Assembly: GCA_028112705.1 (NCBI GenBank)
Contig: JAOGYN010000003.1
Span: forward strand, 62,001 to 126,000
Source: GCA-002712045 sp028112705
GTDB lineage: Bacteria > Pseudomonadota > Alphaproteobacteria > Rhodobacterales > Rhodobacteraceae
Direction: 5' to 3'
Length of the DNA: 64,000 bases
This document shows positions 36,402 through 45,895 of this stretch, one piece after another (the stretch's first letter is position 1; each line of letters starts with the position of its first letter). The translations under genes were made by a program, and so were the position numbers. Under the pieces are notes generated by a model. The model was not told the DNA's origin, did no database searches, and worked only from the letters and a program-made list of their open reading frames with translations.

Positions 36402-37046
36402 ATGAAAAGAAAAGTTGATTTACCGCATATATTACCTATTTTTGCCCTACCTGGAGCTTTGTTGTTGCCAAGGTCAAAACTTCCATTGCATATTTTTGAA
36501 CCTAGATACTTAGAAATGCTTGATGAGGTTTTAAAATCTACTTCACGTTTAATTGGAATGGTACAACCCCTCCAAAGTTCAATAAGTAATAATGATGATG
36601 GGTTATATAATATAGGGTGTGCAGGTAGGGTAAGTAGCTTCTCTGAAACAGATGATGGGCGTTATATGATTACTTTGTCAGGAATCTCTAGGTTTAGAAT
36701 AGATAGCCTGGTGGAAAGTTTTAGTCCTTTCACAAAGGCTAAAATTAATTGGCAAGATTTTGAAGAAGATCAAACAGAAAAAAAAATTGATACTGAATTT
36801 AATCGTGACAAGTTTTTTGAATTATTAAAAAAATATTTTTCAGTAACTGGTTTGAAAACAGATTGGGAATCTTTAAGAGACGCGGATGAAGAGTTACTTA
36901 TTAATTCCTTATCAATGTTATGCCCTTTTGACGTTGACGAAAAGCAAGCACTTTTGGAATCAAAAAATTTATGTAGCAGAAGAGAAATGATTACTACTTT
37001 GATGGAGTTTTCATTGCATGGTGGCGATTTAGGGGGACTTCAATAG
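36402..37046 (+). CDS. LON peptidase substrate-binding domain protein
   Basis: A 214-residue stand-alone N-terminal domain of Lon without ATPase or peptidase parts. It opens with LPIFALPGALLLPRSKLPLHIFEPRYLEM, the typical first strands, and has GCAGRVSSFSETDDGRYMITLSG in the middle. These proteins occur in most alphaproteobacteria next to the YbbN-like gene and Trm112; the function is not established, perhaps substrate delivery or an adaptor. Upstream of the small Trm112 gene with no gap. Confidence 0.9.
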   Translation: MKRKVDLPHILPIFALPGALLLPRSKLPLHIFEPRYLEMLDEVLKSTSRLIGMVQPLQSSISNNDDGLYNIGCAGRVSSFSETDDGRYMITLSGISRFRIDSLVESFSPFTKAKINWQDFEEDQTEKKIDTEFNRDKFFELLKKYFSVTGLKTDWESLRDADEELLINSLSMLCPFDVDEKQALLESKNLCSRREMITTLMEFSLHGGDLGGLQ

Positions 37047-37047
37047 G

Positions 37048-37227
37048 GTGGAAAATTTTTTATCTGATAAAAAGATGTTAGAATCCCTTGTATGTCCTAT
37101 TTCCCATAGTGCTCTTCACTACGACGAGAAAAATAGTGAATTAATATCTAAAAATGCCAAGTTGGCTTTTCCAGTTCGAGACGGGATACCTATACTACTA
37201 ATTAATGAGGCTAGGCAATTAGAGTGA
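37048..37227 (+). CDS. Trm112 family protein (small gene)
   Basis: A 59-residue frame from GTG at 37048 to TGA at 37227. It contains LESLVCPISHSALHYD and LAFPVRDGIPILLINEARQL, which match the Trm112/YcaR family (first Cys kept, the others replaced, as in bacterial members). In eukaryotes and archaea Trm112 activates methyltransferases; bacterial short forms are little studied. The GTG, right after the LON-domain stop, gives the usual N-terminal extension; ATG at 37075 is the alternative. It overlaps the convergent hydroxylase gene by nine bases. Confidence 0.85.
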   Translation: MENFLSDKKMLESLVCPISHSALHYDEKNSELISKNAKLAFPVRDGIPILLINEARQLE

Positions 37228-38451
37228 TTTTCCTTGTAAAAGTTTTGGGAGATCTCCGTTTAAACCTGCGGCTTCTCTAATGATATGTTTTTTTAAAAAT
37301 GGGTTTGAACTGATTGCTTTTAGTCCTGTAGTTGTTGCAAATTTTATAATCTTATTATTATGAGAAAATATTCTGTTGATTATATCAGTTGATGCAGCCA
37401 TTGATGAAGTTTCAAATCTGCGCCAATTCTCGTATCTTTTTAACACTGATAAAGAACCAATGTCTTCGCCTCGTCTCACTGCTGTTACAATGACCTCAAT
37501 TAACGAAGCAACATCTCTCATACCTAAATTTAGTCCTTGACCTGCTAGTGGATGAATACCATGGGCAGAATCTCCAACTAACGCCACCCTGTCAGAAACA
37601 AAATTTTCAGTTAGTGAAAGCTTTAATGGAAATAGAAACCTTTCACCTGAAAGAGAAATATTACCTAAATTTGCTCCAATTCTGGACTTAAGTATATTTA
37701 TGTATTCGTTTGGGCTCATTTTATTTATTTCTCGGGCCAGATCTGGTTTTTCAGTCCAAACAATGGATGAACGGTCTTTTGGTAGTGGGAGAATTGCAAT
37801 CGGCCCAGACGGTCTAAAAAACTGATGTGCACACCCATTATGTGCCTTTTCATGCTTAATTGCGCACACAAGTGACATTTGGTTATAACTCCAGCCGAAA
37901 CGATTAATATTTGCAAATTTAGCTGTTTGACTGTTTTGACCGTCACTCCCGATAATTAATGTGCTTTTGATTGTCTCTCCATTTGATAACTTTGAAACAA
38001 CGCATCCAGGGTTTATTTGGTGCTCAATAACGGAACATTTATCTTTTATAGAGATATTCTTATATTTTTTGATTTTAGAAATTAGTTCTGATCGAAGATA
38101 TCTGTCTTCTAAGATATAACCCATCGGGTCGGCATTTTCAGCCATATCATAATGATTGAAGTGAAGAAAAGTTTTAGATAATGAGTTTTTATGGTTATTA
38201 TCACCTATTTTTATATCTAGTATAGGCTCACTATTAATTTTCAACTCACCCCAAATACTAATAGATTTAAGCATTTTTTGCGTTGATAAAGCTAGGGCGT
38301 ATGCCCTGCCATCGAACACAGGGTTTTTTTTACTTAACAGAGAATTTGGTTCTACTAGGGTTACGGTTATATTATTTTGAGCAAGTAAAAGAGCTAAAGT
38401 AGCACCATTAATACTTCCACCGATAATTAATACTTGAGTGTTGTTAGACAT
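37219..38451 (-). CDS. UbiH/COQ6-type FAD-dependent hydroxylase
   Basis: Flavin monooxygenase that hydroxylates the ubiquinone ring precursor. The 410 residues have the FAD-binding N-terminus (VLIIGGSINGATLALLLAQ; a Ser stands at a position usually Gly in GGGxxG), the second NAD(P)H/FAD motif IIGSDGQNSQTAKF, and LVGDSAHGIHPLAGQGLNLGMRDV. Which ring position it acts on (UbiH, UbiF, UbiI or a broad UbiL/UbiM-like enzyme) cannot be said. Convergent with the Trm112 gene. Confidence 0.9.
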   Translation of the reverse strand: MSNNTQVLIIGGSINGATLALLLAQNNITVTLVEPNSLLSKKNPVFDGRAYALALSTQKMLKSISIWGELKINSEPILDIKIGDNNHKNSLSKTFLHFNHYDMAENADPMGYILEDRYLRSELISKIKKYKNISIKDKCSVIEHQINPGCVVSKLSNGETIKSTLIIGSDGQNSQTAKFANINRFGWSYNQMSLVCAIKHEKAHNGCAHQFFRPSGPIAILPLPKDRSSIVWTEKPDLAREINKMSPNEYINILKSRIGANLGNISLSGERFLFPLKLSLTENFVSDRVALVGDSAHGIHPLAGQGLNLGMRDVASLIEVIVTAVRRGEDIGSLSVLKRYENWRRFETSSMAASTDIINRIFSHNNKIIKFATTTGLKAISSNPFLKKHIIREAAGLNGDLPKLLQGKSL

Positions 38452-38527
38452 AATGGTGAATATGGCCTAGGTATAGTATTTGTCCAGTACGTGTGAAAAA
38501 TAAATTCTGCAAGGAAGTGGAAAAAAA

Positions 38528-39862
38528 ATGTCTGTTTCATGGTTATCTGACAGCATTACTAATTTAGGTAATTTAATATCTGTAGGAAAAATTGATCCTA
38601 TTGAACTGACGGAATGCTACTTGGATGCAATAGAAAGCCATGCATTTAAAGATAGAATTTATTCCACGGTCACTTTTGATCGAGCAAGATCTGAAGCTAA
38701 AGCTGCGTCGGGGCGTATGAAAAGTGGAATGCGTAGAGGTCACTTGGATGGAGTACCTATTTCTTGGAAGGATTTGTTTGATACCGCCGGTGTATTAACT
38801 GAAGCAGGAACTGGGCTACTAAAAGGAAGAATTCCACAAAGTGATGCAGAAGTAGTTAAGAATGCAACTGAAGCTGGGTTAATTTGCTTGGGGAAAACCC
38901 ATATGTCAGAGTTGGCATTTTCTGGCCTTGGTCTTAATCCAGTAACTCAAACCCCACCATGCATAAATAATTTTGATGCAGTTGCGGGTGGCTCATCTTC
39001 AGGGGCTGCAGCTTCTGTAGCATTTAATTTGGCTTCTTGTGGTATTGGGTCTGATACTGGTGGTTCAGTTAGAGTGCCAAGCGCATGGAATGATCTTGTT
39101 GGGTTAAAAACTACCGCAGGTCGATTATCATTACAGGGTGTTGTTCCATTGTCGGAGAGTTTTGATACAGTTGGTCCTTTATGTAGAACCGTCTCTGACG
39201 CAAACTTAATGCTTTCTGCACTTGAAGGAAGCAAAGCAGCAGATTTATCTCAGTCCTCATTAGATGGAGTAAAAATATTAATAATTGAAAATGTGGTTAT
39301 GGATAATCTTTGTTCTGATTCTCAAAATAGCTTTAATAATATTATAGATATTCTTAAGGCTAAAGGTATTGAGATTGATTATCAGAGTTTTTCTGAAGTT
39401 GAGGGTGCGATGAGCTTAGGAGGAACTTTAGTTACGACTGAAGCCTATGGCACGTGGTTTGAGCATATTGAAAAAACGCCAGAAGTTATGTTTTCACAGA
39501 TCCTTAAAAGATTTAGGCTGGGAAAAGCTACTTCTGGTGCAGAATATGTAGATAAGTGGCGCAAATTAAAAATGCTCAGACAAAGCTTCTTTGAAAAAAT
39601 TAGGTCTTATGATTTTATTCTTATGCCAGCTTCACCTATTCTCCCACCAAATATGGAGAGGTTAATTAAAGACGAAAAATATTTTGAAACCCAAAATCTT
39701 TTAGCATTGCGAAATACTAGACTATGCAATTTTCTAGGTACCTGTGCTCTGACACTGCCTACGAGCATTCCTTCTTGTGGAGTTATGTTAGTGGGTCTGC
39801 CAAATACTGAGGCTCAATTGTTACGAAACGGAATAGCATTAGAAGAGGTGCTATCTGTTTAA
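38528..39862 (+). CDS. Amidase (amidase signature family)
   Basis: A 444-residue serine amidase. The Ser-cisSer-Lys triad is visible: Lys81 in VPISWKDLFD, the Gly/Ser stretch VAGGSSSGAAASVA around 152-165 and nucleophile Ser180 in GSDTGGSVRVPS. GatB and GatC are not adjacent and the C-terminal half does not look like GatA, so it is probably a catabolic amidase with an unknown amide substrate. AGGAAG stands before the ATG. Monocistronic as far as can be seen. Confidence 0.88.
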   Translation: MSVSWLSDSITNLGNLISVGKIDPIELTECYLDAIESHAFKDRIYSTVTFDRARSEAKAASGRMKSGMRRGHLDGVPISWKDLFDTAGVLTEAGTGLLKGRIPQSDAEVVKNATEAGLICLGKTHMSELAFSGLGLNPVTQTPPCINNFDAVAGGSSSGAAASVAFNLASCGIGSDTGGSVRVPSAWNDLVGLKTTAGRLSLQGVVPLSESFDTVGPLCRTVSDANLMLSALEGSKAADLSQSSLDGVKILIIENVVMDNLCSDSQNSFNNIIDILKAKGIEIDYQSFSEVEGAMSLGGTLVTTEAYGTWFEHIEKTPEVMFSQILKRFRLGKATSGAEYVDKWRKLKMLRQSFFEKIRSYDFILMPASPILPPNMERLIKDEKYFETQNLLALRNTRLCNFLGTCALTLPTSIPSCGVMLVGLPNTEAQLLRNGIALEEVLSV

Positions 39863-39942
39863 TCAACAAGAGAGATTAGATCCCAGTAGAAATAGTTTTG
39901 ATTACTCTTAATTGCGATTTATAATTTGCAGTCTTCTAAAAG

Positions 39943-39957
39943 TGGTATTTGATACCA
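39943..39957. promoter_or_regulatory. 15-bp operator-like dyad upstream of the aminotransferase gene
   Basis: TGGTAT-TTG-ATACCA is a perfect dyad in the 248-base gap between the amidase and aminotransferase genes. Its size resembles binding sites of GntR-type repressors, but no regulator is next door and only one copy was noticed, so the call is tentative. Confidence 0.35.
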
Positions 39958-40110
39958 ATGGATATTAACCAACCTTTATGACCCTAGGGTGTTTAAAGGG
40001 CAAAAAAGATACGATTGTAAGGAAAACTATTAATGATGCTAGACCGATAGCTATTGCACGTGTAGAGTGTAGATAATCGAGACGTAAGATCTTGTAATAT
40101 TGAGGCAATA

Positions 40111-41292
40111 ATGGATTTCCCAGAGCGGTTTTCGAACCTTCCGGAATACGCGTTTTCGCGACTTCGTGTGCTGTTGGATAATTATCCAGCGGGCGATGAA
40201 GTATTAAATATGTCAATAGGAGACCCAAAGCATGCGTTTCCTATTTGGATAAAGAATGTCCTGGAAAAACATATTAATGAATTCAGGCAATACCCACCAA
40301 ATGATGGTTCGCCAGAATTGCTTGAAGCCATAAGTCAATGGATACTAAATCGTTATGGTGTTTCAATAGATTCAATCACAGAAGTTATGGCTTTAAATGG
40401 GACGCGGGAAGGCCTATATGCCTCTCTACAAGCATTATGTCCAGAATTTAAAAATGGCGCTCAATCAATCGTATTGATGCCAAATCCCTTTTATCAAGTT
40501 TATGCTGCTGCGGCCTTATCGTCAAATGTTAAGCCAGTTTATATAAATGCAACTAAAGAAAATAATTTTCTGCCTGACTTTTCTGCAGTATCTAAAGATA
40601 TACTAGAAAAAACAGCTGTAATTTATGTTTGTTCTCCTTCAAACCCTCAGGGAGCAATAGCCTCAGAAAATTATTGGGTAAACTTATTAAATCTGGCAGA
40701 AAAATTTAATATTCGTATTTTTGCAGATGAATGCTATTCGGAAATCTATCGGGGGAACCCTCCAGTTGGAATATTGGAAATAGCAAAAAAGATACAAGCA
40801 AATCCAGAAAGAATTGTCTCCTTTCATTCATTATCAAAAAGATCAAACGTGGCTGGCCTTAGATCAGGTTTTGTTGTCTCAGGTCCAAAAAATATAAAGG
40901 CAATGAAAAGATTGCGTGCCTATGCGGGAGCTCCACTTCCACTTCCTTTGCAACGAGTAGCAGAACACCTGTGGAAAGATGAAAAGCATGTTGAAATTAA
41001 TCGCGCTTTATACAAAGAGAAGTTTAAAACCGCAGATGAAGTTTTTTCCCAAGTTACTTCGTATTCATCTCCGTTGGGTGGTTTCTTTTTATGGTTAGAA
41101 GTTGAAGATGGTGAGGCTGCCGCCAAAAATCTTTGGAGACAATCAGGTGTAAGAGTATTGCCAGGCTCTTACTTAAGTCGAGATACTTCTAATGGAAATC
41201 CAGGAAAAAAATTTATACGTGTGGCATTAGTTGAACCAATTAATGACATTAAACGTGGACTACATTTAATAAAAGAAATTTTATATAATTGA
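40111..41292 (+). CDS. Class I/II aminotransferase (DapC-like)
   Basis: A 393-residue fold-type I PLP enzyme. Lys243 in SFHSLSKRSNVAGLRSGF is the PLP lysine; MSIGDPKHAFP, YPPNDGSPELLEAI, PNPFYQVY, CSPSNPQG and FADECYSEIYRG are the usual substrate and PLP contacts. The subgroup is often annotated as N-succinyldiaminopimelate aminotransferase (lysine synthesis), which is likely but not decided by sequence. It lies eight bases before ftsK, an arrangement found in many alphaproteobacteria. Confidence 0.88.
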   Translation: MDFPERFSNLPEYAFSRLRVLLDNYPAGDEVLNMSIGDPKHAFPIWIKNVLEKHINEFRQYPPNDGSPELLEAISQWILNRYGVSIDSITEVMALNGTREGLYASLQALCPEFKNGAQSIVLMPNPFYQVYAAAALSSNVKPVYINATKENNFLPDFSAVSKDILEKTAVIYVCSPSNPQGAIASENYWVNLLNLAEKFNIRIFADECYSEIYRGNPPVGILEIAKKIQANPERIVSFHSLSKRSNVAGLRSGFVVSGPKNIKAMKRLRAYAGAPLPLPLQRVAEHLWKDEKHVEINRALYKEKFKTADEVFSQVTSYSSPLGGFFLWLEVEDGEAAAKNLWRQSGVRVLPGSYLSRDTSNGNPGKKFIRVALVEPINDIKRGLHLIKEILYN

Positions 41293-41299
41293 GGGATAA

Positions 41300-43939
41300 A
41301 TGGTAAACCAAGTACAAGATAGGAACTCATTTTTTAGTTCGAATATTCAAACCTTTCTTCAACGAAGAGGTCAGGAATTAGCTGGAGTATTTTTACTTTT
41401 TGGTTCAATTCTTTGGTCATTTATTTTATTACTTTTTACTTTTGGACTATCCTTTGCAAAGCTTATCTTTGATGAAATATTTTTAAGTAATTTTCAGATT
41501 TTTACCTCAAGTATTGCAGCGCCGATGATAGTTACAATTGGTTTAGGTTCATGGATTTTATCCATTTTCATGTTTATTTGGGCGATACGGCTTGCATTTC
41601 GTTTAAATGCGAACTCTTTTTTTAATAGAGTAGTATTCTTGCCAATATTGGTTGCTTTATCGTCTATTTTTGCTTCGGGAGTTCCTGCATCGGCTAGCTG
41701 GCCCCACAGCTTTGGCTTAGGTGGTTTATTTGGAGATACAATTTTTGCATCATTAATAAGCATAATGCCAAATGGAATGGCTTTTGCATCAGGATCGTTA
41801 ATTACAATCTTTGGTACGATTAGTTTTATTGGTTCATTGTTTGTTTTTGGATTTAATAAGCGAGAATTAAAAAACATAAGTAAATTATTATTTTTAGTAG
41901 TTTTGTATATCCTAAAATACCAAACAATATTTATTAAAAACTTATCTGTAAGTATTTTTAAATTATTATTTTTTAGAATGAGAAAAAAGAATAAAGGTAT
42001 TAAGAATGTGGAGAAATCAGGTTTTTTTATAAAGCGTCAAATTAATGATTTTGATACTAAGACGTTAATTGAACCAGATATTAAAAATTTAAATATTTCT
42101 AAACCAGATTTTTATACACCAGAAAACATTAAAATCGATAATAATGAGGAACTGGAGAATAGAGATTCCTTAAGATCTAAAATTTCTCAAGCTATGAAAA
42201 ATCGAAATTTAAAAACAATTAATGACGCAGATATACAAATTGATGAAAAAGATGGGCTTTCAGAGGATTTTCAGGATGAGATGACTTCCTTTCAATCTGT
42301 TAATAGATCTAGACAGTTTGTGGCAACCAAACCCTTAGTGATTCCTGTGGCTGCTCCACCACAACCAAGTAAAGCTGCTATTAAAGAAAGGCAGCCTTCA
42401 TTAGATTTTAACGAAAAGGAAATTATTTTTGAAACGCCACCTTTATCATTATTGTCTAACCCTACTCAAATAGTAAGACATCATTTGTCAGATGAAGCCT
42501 TAGAAGAAAATGCTAGAATGCTTGAGAATGTTTTAGATGATTATGGCGTGAAGGGAGATATTGTTTCTGTTCGCCCAGGTCCAGTTGTCACCATGTATGA
42601 ACTTGAACCAGCCCCTGGTTTAAAAGCGAGTCGAGTAATAGGATTAGCTGAAGATATTGCGCGCTCAATGTCGGCACTATCAGCTCGGGTTTCAACTTTG
42701 CCAGGCAGAAGCGTAATTGGAATAGAGTTACCAAACGTTCAAAGGGAAAAAGTTGTTTTAAGGGAAATTTTGGCAGCACGTGATTATGGAGATAGTAATG
42801 TTAAATTACCACTGGCTCTTGGGAAGGATATTGGCGGTGAAGCTGTAGTTGCTAACTTGTCAAAAATGCCTCATTTATTGATTGCCGGTACTACAGGTTC
42901 TGGAAAATCAGTTGCAATTAACACTATGATTTTATCTCTACTTTATAAACTGACACCAGATGAATGCAGATTAATTATGATTGATCCTAAAATGCTTGAA
43001 CTGAGTGTTTATGATGGGATACCGCATTTGTTATCACCAGTTGTTACTGACCCAAAGAAAGCAGTTGTAGCCCTGAAATGGGTAGTTGGGGAAATGGAAG
43101 AGCGTTATCGAAAAATGTCTAAAATGGGCGTGAGAAATATTGATGGTTATAATGGTCGAGTAAAAGATACATTAGATAAAGGTGAAATGTTTAGTAAGAC
43201 TATTCAAACAGGTTTTGATGATCAGACAGGTGAACCAGTTTTTGAAACTGAAGAGTTCGTGCCAAAAAAGTTACCCTTTATTGTTGTTGTGGTCGATGAA
43301 ATGGCAGATTTAATGATGGTAGCGGGAAAAGAAATAGAAGCCTGCATACAAAGGCTAGCACAAATGGCAAGAGCCTCAGGTATTCATTTAATTATGGCAA
43401 CTCAACGACCCTCAGTTGACGTAATAACGGGTACCATAAAGGCTAACTTTCCCACACGGATTTCATTCCAAGTTACTTCTAAAATTGATAGTAGAACCAT
43501 TTTGGGAGAGCAAGGTGCAGAGCAATTATTAGGCATGGGAGATATGCTCTACATGGCTGGAGGTGGAAAAATCACTCGTGTCCATGCCCCATTTGTTTCT
43601 GACGAAGAGGTTGAGGAAATTGTTAGTCATCTGAAAACCTTTGGGCCTCCAGTTTACGTTAATGGAGTTGTTGAAGGAAACTCTGTAGACAAAGAAAATA
43701 GTATTGATCAAGTTCTAGGATTATCAAGTGGCTCTGAGGGAGAGGATGCCGAATATGATCAGGCGGTTGCTATTTTACTAAGAGACCGTAAATGCTCTAC
43801 AAGTTACATCCAAAGAAAAATGGCTATAGGTTATAACAAAGCTGCTAGGCTGGTTGAAAGAATGGAAGAAGAGGGCTTAGTAAGTCAGGCCAATCATGTT
43901 GGGAAAAGAATTATTTTAGTACCAGAACAAAATTTATAA
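41300..43939 (+). CDS. ftsK: DNA translocase FtsK
   Basis: Septal DNA pump that clears and sorts chromosome ends during division. The 879 residues comprise four membrane helices in the first 190, a basic/acidic linker (about 200-390), and the motor: alpha domain, then Walker A GTTGSGKS near 531-538, Walker B PFIVVVVDEMADLMMV, and the ATQRPSVDVITG segment. The C-terminal gamma winged helix (about 815-879; QAVAILLRDRKCSTSYIQRKM) reads the orienting DNA sequences. Full length and intact; lolA follows after 16 to 31 bases. Confidence 0.97.
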   Translation: MVNQVQDRNSFFSSNIQTFLQRRGQELAGVFLLFGSILWSFILLLFTFGLSFAKLIFDEIFLSNFQIFTSSIAAPMIVTIGLGSWILSIFMFIWAIRLAFRLNANSFFNRVVFLPILVALSSIFASGVPASASWPHSFGLGGLFGDTIFASLISIMPNGMAFASGSLITIFGTISFIGSLFVFGFNKRELKNISKLLFLVVLYILKYQTIFIKNLSVSIFKLLFFRMRKKNKGIKNVEKSGFFIKRQINDFDTKTLIEPDIKNLNISKPDFYTPENIKIDNNEELENRDSLRSKISQAMKNRNLKTINDADIQIDEKDGLSEDFQDEMTSFQSVNRSRQFVATKPLVIPVAAPPQPSKAAIKERQPSLDFNEKEIIFETPPLSLLSNPTQIVRHHLSDEALEENARMLENVLDDYGVKGDIVSVRPGPVVTMYELEPAPGLKASRVIGLAEDIARSMSALSARVSTLPGRSVIGIELPNVQREKVVLREILAARDYGDSNVKLPLALGKDIGGEAVVANLSKMPHLLIAGTTGSGKSVAINTMILSLLYKLTPDECRLIMIDPKMLELSVYDGIPHLLSPVVTDPKKAVVALKWVVGEMEERYRKMSKMGVRNIDGYNGRVKDTLDKGEMFSKTIQTGFDDQTGEPVFETEEFVPKKLPFIVVVVDEMADLMMVAGKEIEACIQRLAQMARASGIHLIMATQRPSVDVITGTIKANFPTRISFQVTSKIDSRTILGEQGAEQLLGMGDMLYMAGGGKITRVHAPFVSDEEVEEIVSHLKTFGPPVYVNGVVEGNSVDKENSIDQVLGLSSGSEGEDAEYDQAVAILLRDRKCSTSYIQRKMAIGYNKAARLVERMEEEGLVSQANHVGKRIILVPEQNL

Positions 43940-43970
43940 CTTTAAACAACAATTTTTGAATTTAGGTCTT

Positions 43971-44573
43971 ATGAAAATATTTTATCGATTTTATTTATTG
44001 ATACTCTTTTTACCATCTGTTGTGACTGCAGATGCAATAAGTTTAGAAAAACTAACTTTATATATAAGCAATATAAAAACTTTAGAAGCTAATTTTGAAC
44101 AGATAAATAATGATAACTCAGTATCTACTGGTAGTTTATTAATTAAGAAACCAGGCAATTTGAGAATGAAATATGAAGAGCCAAACGAAAGTGTTGTTTT
44201 AGTAAGTAGTGGATTAGTGACAATATTTGATCTTAAGTCCAATGCCCCTCCTCAAAAATTCGCTTTAGAAAACTTACCATTTAGAGTTTTATTACTTTCT
44301 GATCTGAGTTTGGAAATGGTTAATATGGGTGTTAATTATGATTCAGAGGAATCTAAAACAATATTAACTGTTAAAGATATGAAAAACCAAAATGAGGGTT
44401 ATATTGAGATAACATTTGCCCATAACCCAATCGTTTTAGAACAGTGGTTATTAGTAAACTCTATGGGAGAGAAAATAATTGTTAAACTAACCAACGTTTC
44501 CCTTGGTGGTAACATGAGCAACAGTTTATTTGATGCAACACTGGAATTGGAAAAAATTAAAAATAATCGTTAG
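43971..44573 (+). CDS. lolA: Outer-membrane lipoprotein carrier LolA
   Basis: Periplasmic chaperone that takes lipoproteins from LolCDE to the outer membrane. From ATG at 43971 the protein has 200 residues with a signal peptide (FYRFYLLILFLPSVVTA), then the LolA body: TLEANFEQINND, GSLLIKKPGNLRMKYEEP and NESVVLVSSG. A TTG at 43956 extends the frame by five residues, but AGGT just before the ATG and the signal-peptide shape favour 43971. ftsK-lolA-xth order is common in alphaproteobacteria; here xth is elsewhere (34590). Confidence 0.92.
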   Translation: MKIFYRFYLLILFLPSVVTADAISLEKLTLYISNIKTLEANFEQINNDNSVSTGSLLIKKPGNLRMKYEEPNESVVLVSSGLVTIFDLKSNAPPQKFALENLPFRVLLLSDLSLEMVNMGVNYDSEESKTILTVKDMKNQNEGYIEITFAHNPIVLEQWLLVNSMGEKIIVKLTNVSLGGNMSNSLFDATLELEKIKNNR

Positions 44574-45476
44574 TTAGATCAGAAAGCTAAGAATTATTGG
44601 AATATAAAATACTGACATTAATGTGGATATGATAACTAAACTAGCTACGTCATTTGGATTTCTATTAAACCTTTCTGAAAGTAAGTATGAAGTTACGGCT
44701 ATTGGAGTGGTTAATTGTAAAATTAACACTGACGCTGCTACCTCTGGTAAATTCAAAGTAAAAGCAACACTAACAGAAAATAAAAGACAAATTAACGTTC
44801 TAAAGCATACAATTGAAAAACCTCTTGTTAGGTTTGTAAGCTTCAAACGAGCAACTGATACACCTAATGTGATTAACATAAGGGGGATGGCAATTTGACC
44901 AGTAAGCTCTAACGAGTTTGTTATAAAAATAGGGGTTTTGATATTAAAATATAGACATATTGCACCCAAAACAGCACCCCAAACAATGGGCTCTTTTAAT
45001 AATTTAGTTAGGTTTTTATCTCCACTTATTATCCAAATGCCCAGTGTTAAAGAAAAAATTGCCATTATTGCGAATATGATTACCGCATAACTCAAACCAT
45101 CGTTACCAAATGCAAAAAATGCTAGGGGCAATCCCAGGTTTCCAGTGTTTCCAAAAATCATTGGTGGTAAAAAAGTATGTATATCAATTTTCATTAACTT
45201 AACGAAAAGGAAACAAAATATGGTTAGAAAAAGGTAGCTAAGCAATGTCGCAAAAATTATTGAGCTTAATACATTAGAGTCAATCTGCGTATTCATCAAA
45301 GACGTAAAGATTAAGCAAGGAAGAGCAATATTCATTGTTAATTTTGTAACAAATTTTATAGGATACTCTATTTCAGTTTTTTCCCAAAAATATCCAATTA
45401 TTCCAAGAAAAAATACTGGAGAAATTATTTTTAACACTGTCAAAACTAAAAGCATAAATTTTCTCAAAAAAAACAA
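44574..45476 (-). CDS. AEC family transporter (auxin efflux carrier-like permease)
   Basis: A 300-residue membrane protein with about ten helices in two inverted halves. Family markers are SPVFFLGIIGYF at the start, the PCLIFTSLMNTQ helix break, and GNTGNLGLPLAFFAFGNDGLSYAV, the crossover helix. Bacterial AEC members export or exchange organic acids such as malate or malonate; the substrate is open. The gene ends one base after the lolA stop. A start at ATG 45455 is also possible. Confidence 0.87.
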   Translation of the reverse strand: MFFLRKFMLLVLTVLKIISPVFFLGIIGYFWEKTEIEYPIKFVTKLTMNIALPCLIFTSLMNTQIDSNVLSSIIFATLLSYLFLTIFCFLFVKLMKIDIHTFLPPMIFGNTGNLGLPLAFFAFGNDGLSYAVIIFAIMAIFSLTLGIWIISGDKNLTKLLKEPIVWGAVLGAICLYFNIKTPIFITNSLELTGQIAIPLMLITLGVSVARLKLTNLTRGFSIVCFRTLICLLFSVSVAFTLNLPEVAASVLILQLTTPIAVTSYLLSERFNRNPNDVASLVIISTLMSVFYIPIILSFLI

Positions 45477-45549
45477 ATTTCGTTACGGTGATGCATAGAC
45501 TCTAATAGATTGAAAGACTATCATATAGCCAGTATATAAAGGATCACTG

Positions 45550-45876
45550 ATGATTAAGACAGCTGCTAAATATAATATTGGACAAGTAGTAAAACATAAA
45601 AGACATCCATTTAGAGGTGTTGTTTTTGATATTGACCCAATATTTTCAAATACTGAAGAGTGGTGGCATTCAATTCCAGAGGATAGTCGACCAGCAAAAG
45701 AGCAGCCATACTATCATTTATTGGCTGAAAATGACACCACATATTATACAGCATATGTATCTGAACAAAACTTATTGATCGATGACACAGGTGAGCCCGT
45801 TGAACATCCAGATATAGCCTCATTATTTGGGAAATTTCACGGAAACTATTATAATATTGAAGTTCAAATGAATTAG
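45550..45876 (+). CDS. hspQ: Heat shock protein HspQ
   Basis: A 108-residue YccV/HspQ-fold protein; the E. coli member is an adaptor and substrate of Lon and binds hemimethylated DNA in vitro. The sequence KYNIGQVVKHKRHPFRGVVFDIDP, the WWHSIPEDSRPAKEQPYYHLLAE block and YVSEQNL are typical. ATG at 45550 follows GGATC, a modest ribosome binding site. It converges with the carbonic anhydrase gene 19 bases away. Confidence 0.93.
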   Translation: MIKTAAKYNIGQVVKHKRHPFRGVVFDIDPIFSNTEEWWHSIPEDSRPAKEQPYYHLLAENDTTYYTAYVSEQNLLIDDTGEPVEHPDIASLFGKFHGNYYNIEVQMN

Positions 45877-45895
45877 CTTGGCTTTTTTAAGTTGA

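Noticed and set aside
39965..40228. 87-residue minus-strand frame before and within the aminotransferase gene
   Set aside because: Half of it is the complement of conserved aminotransferase codons, and the rest shows no family resemblance.
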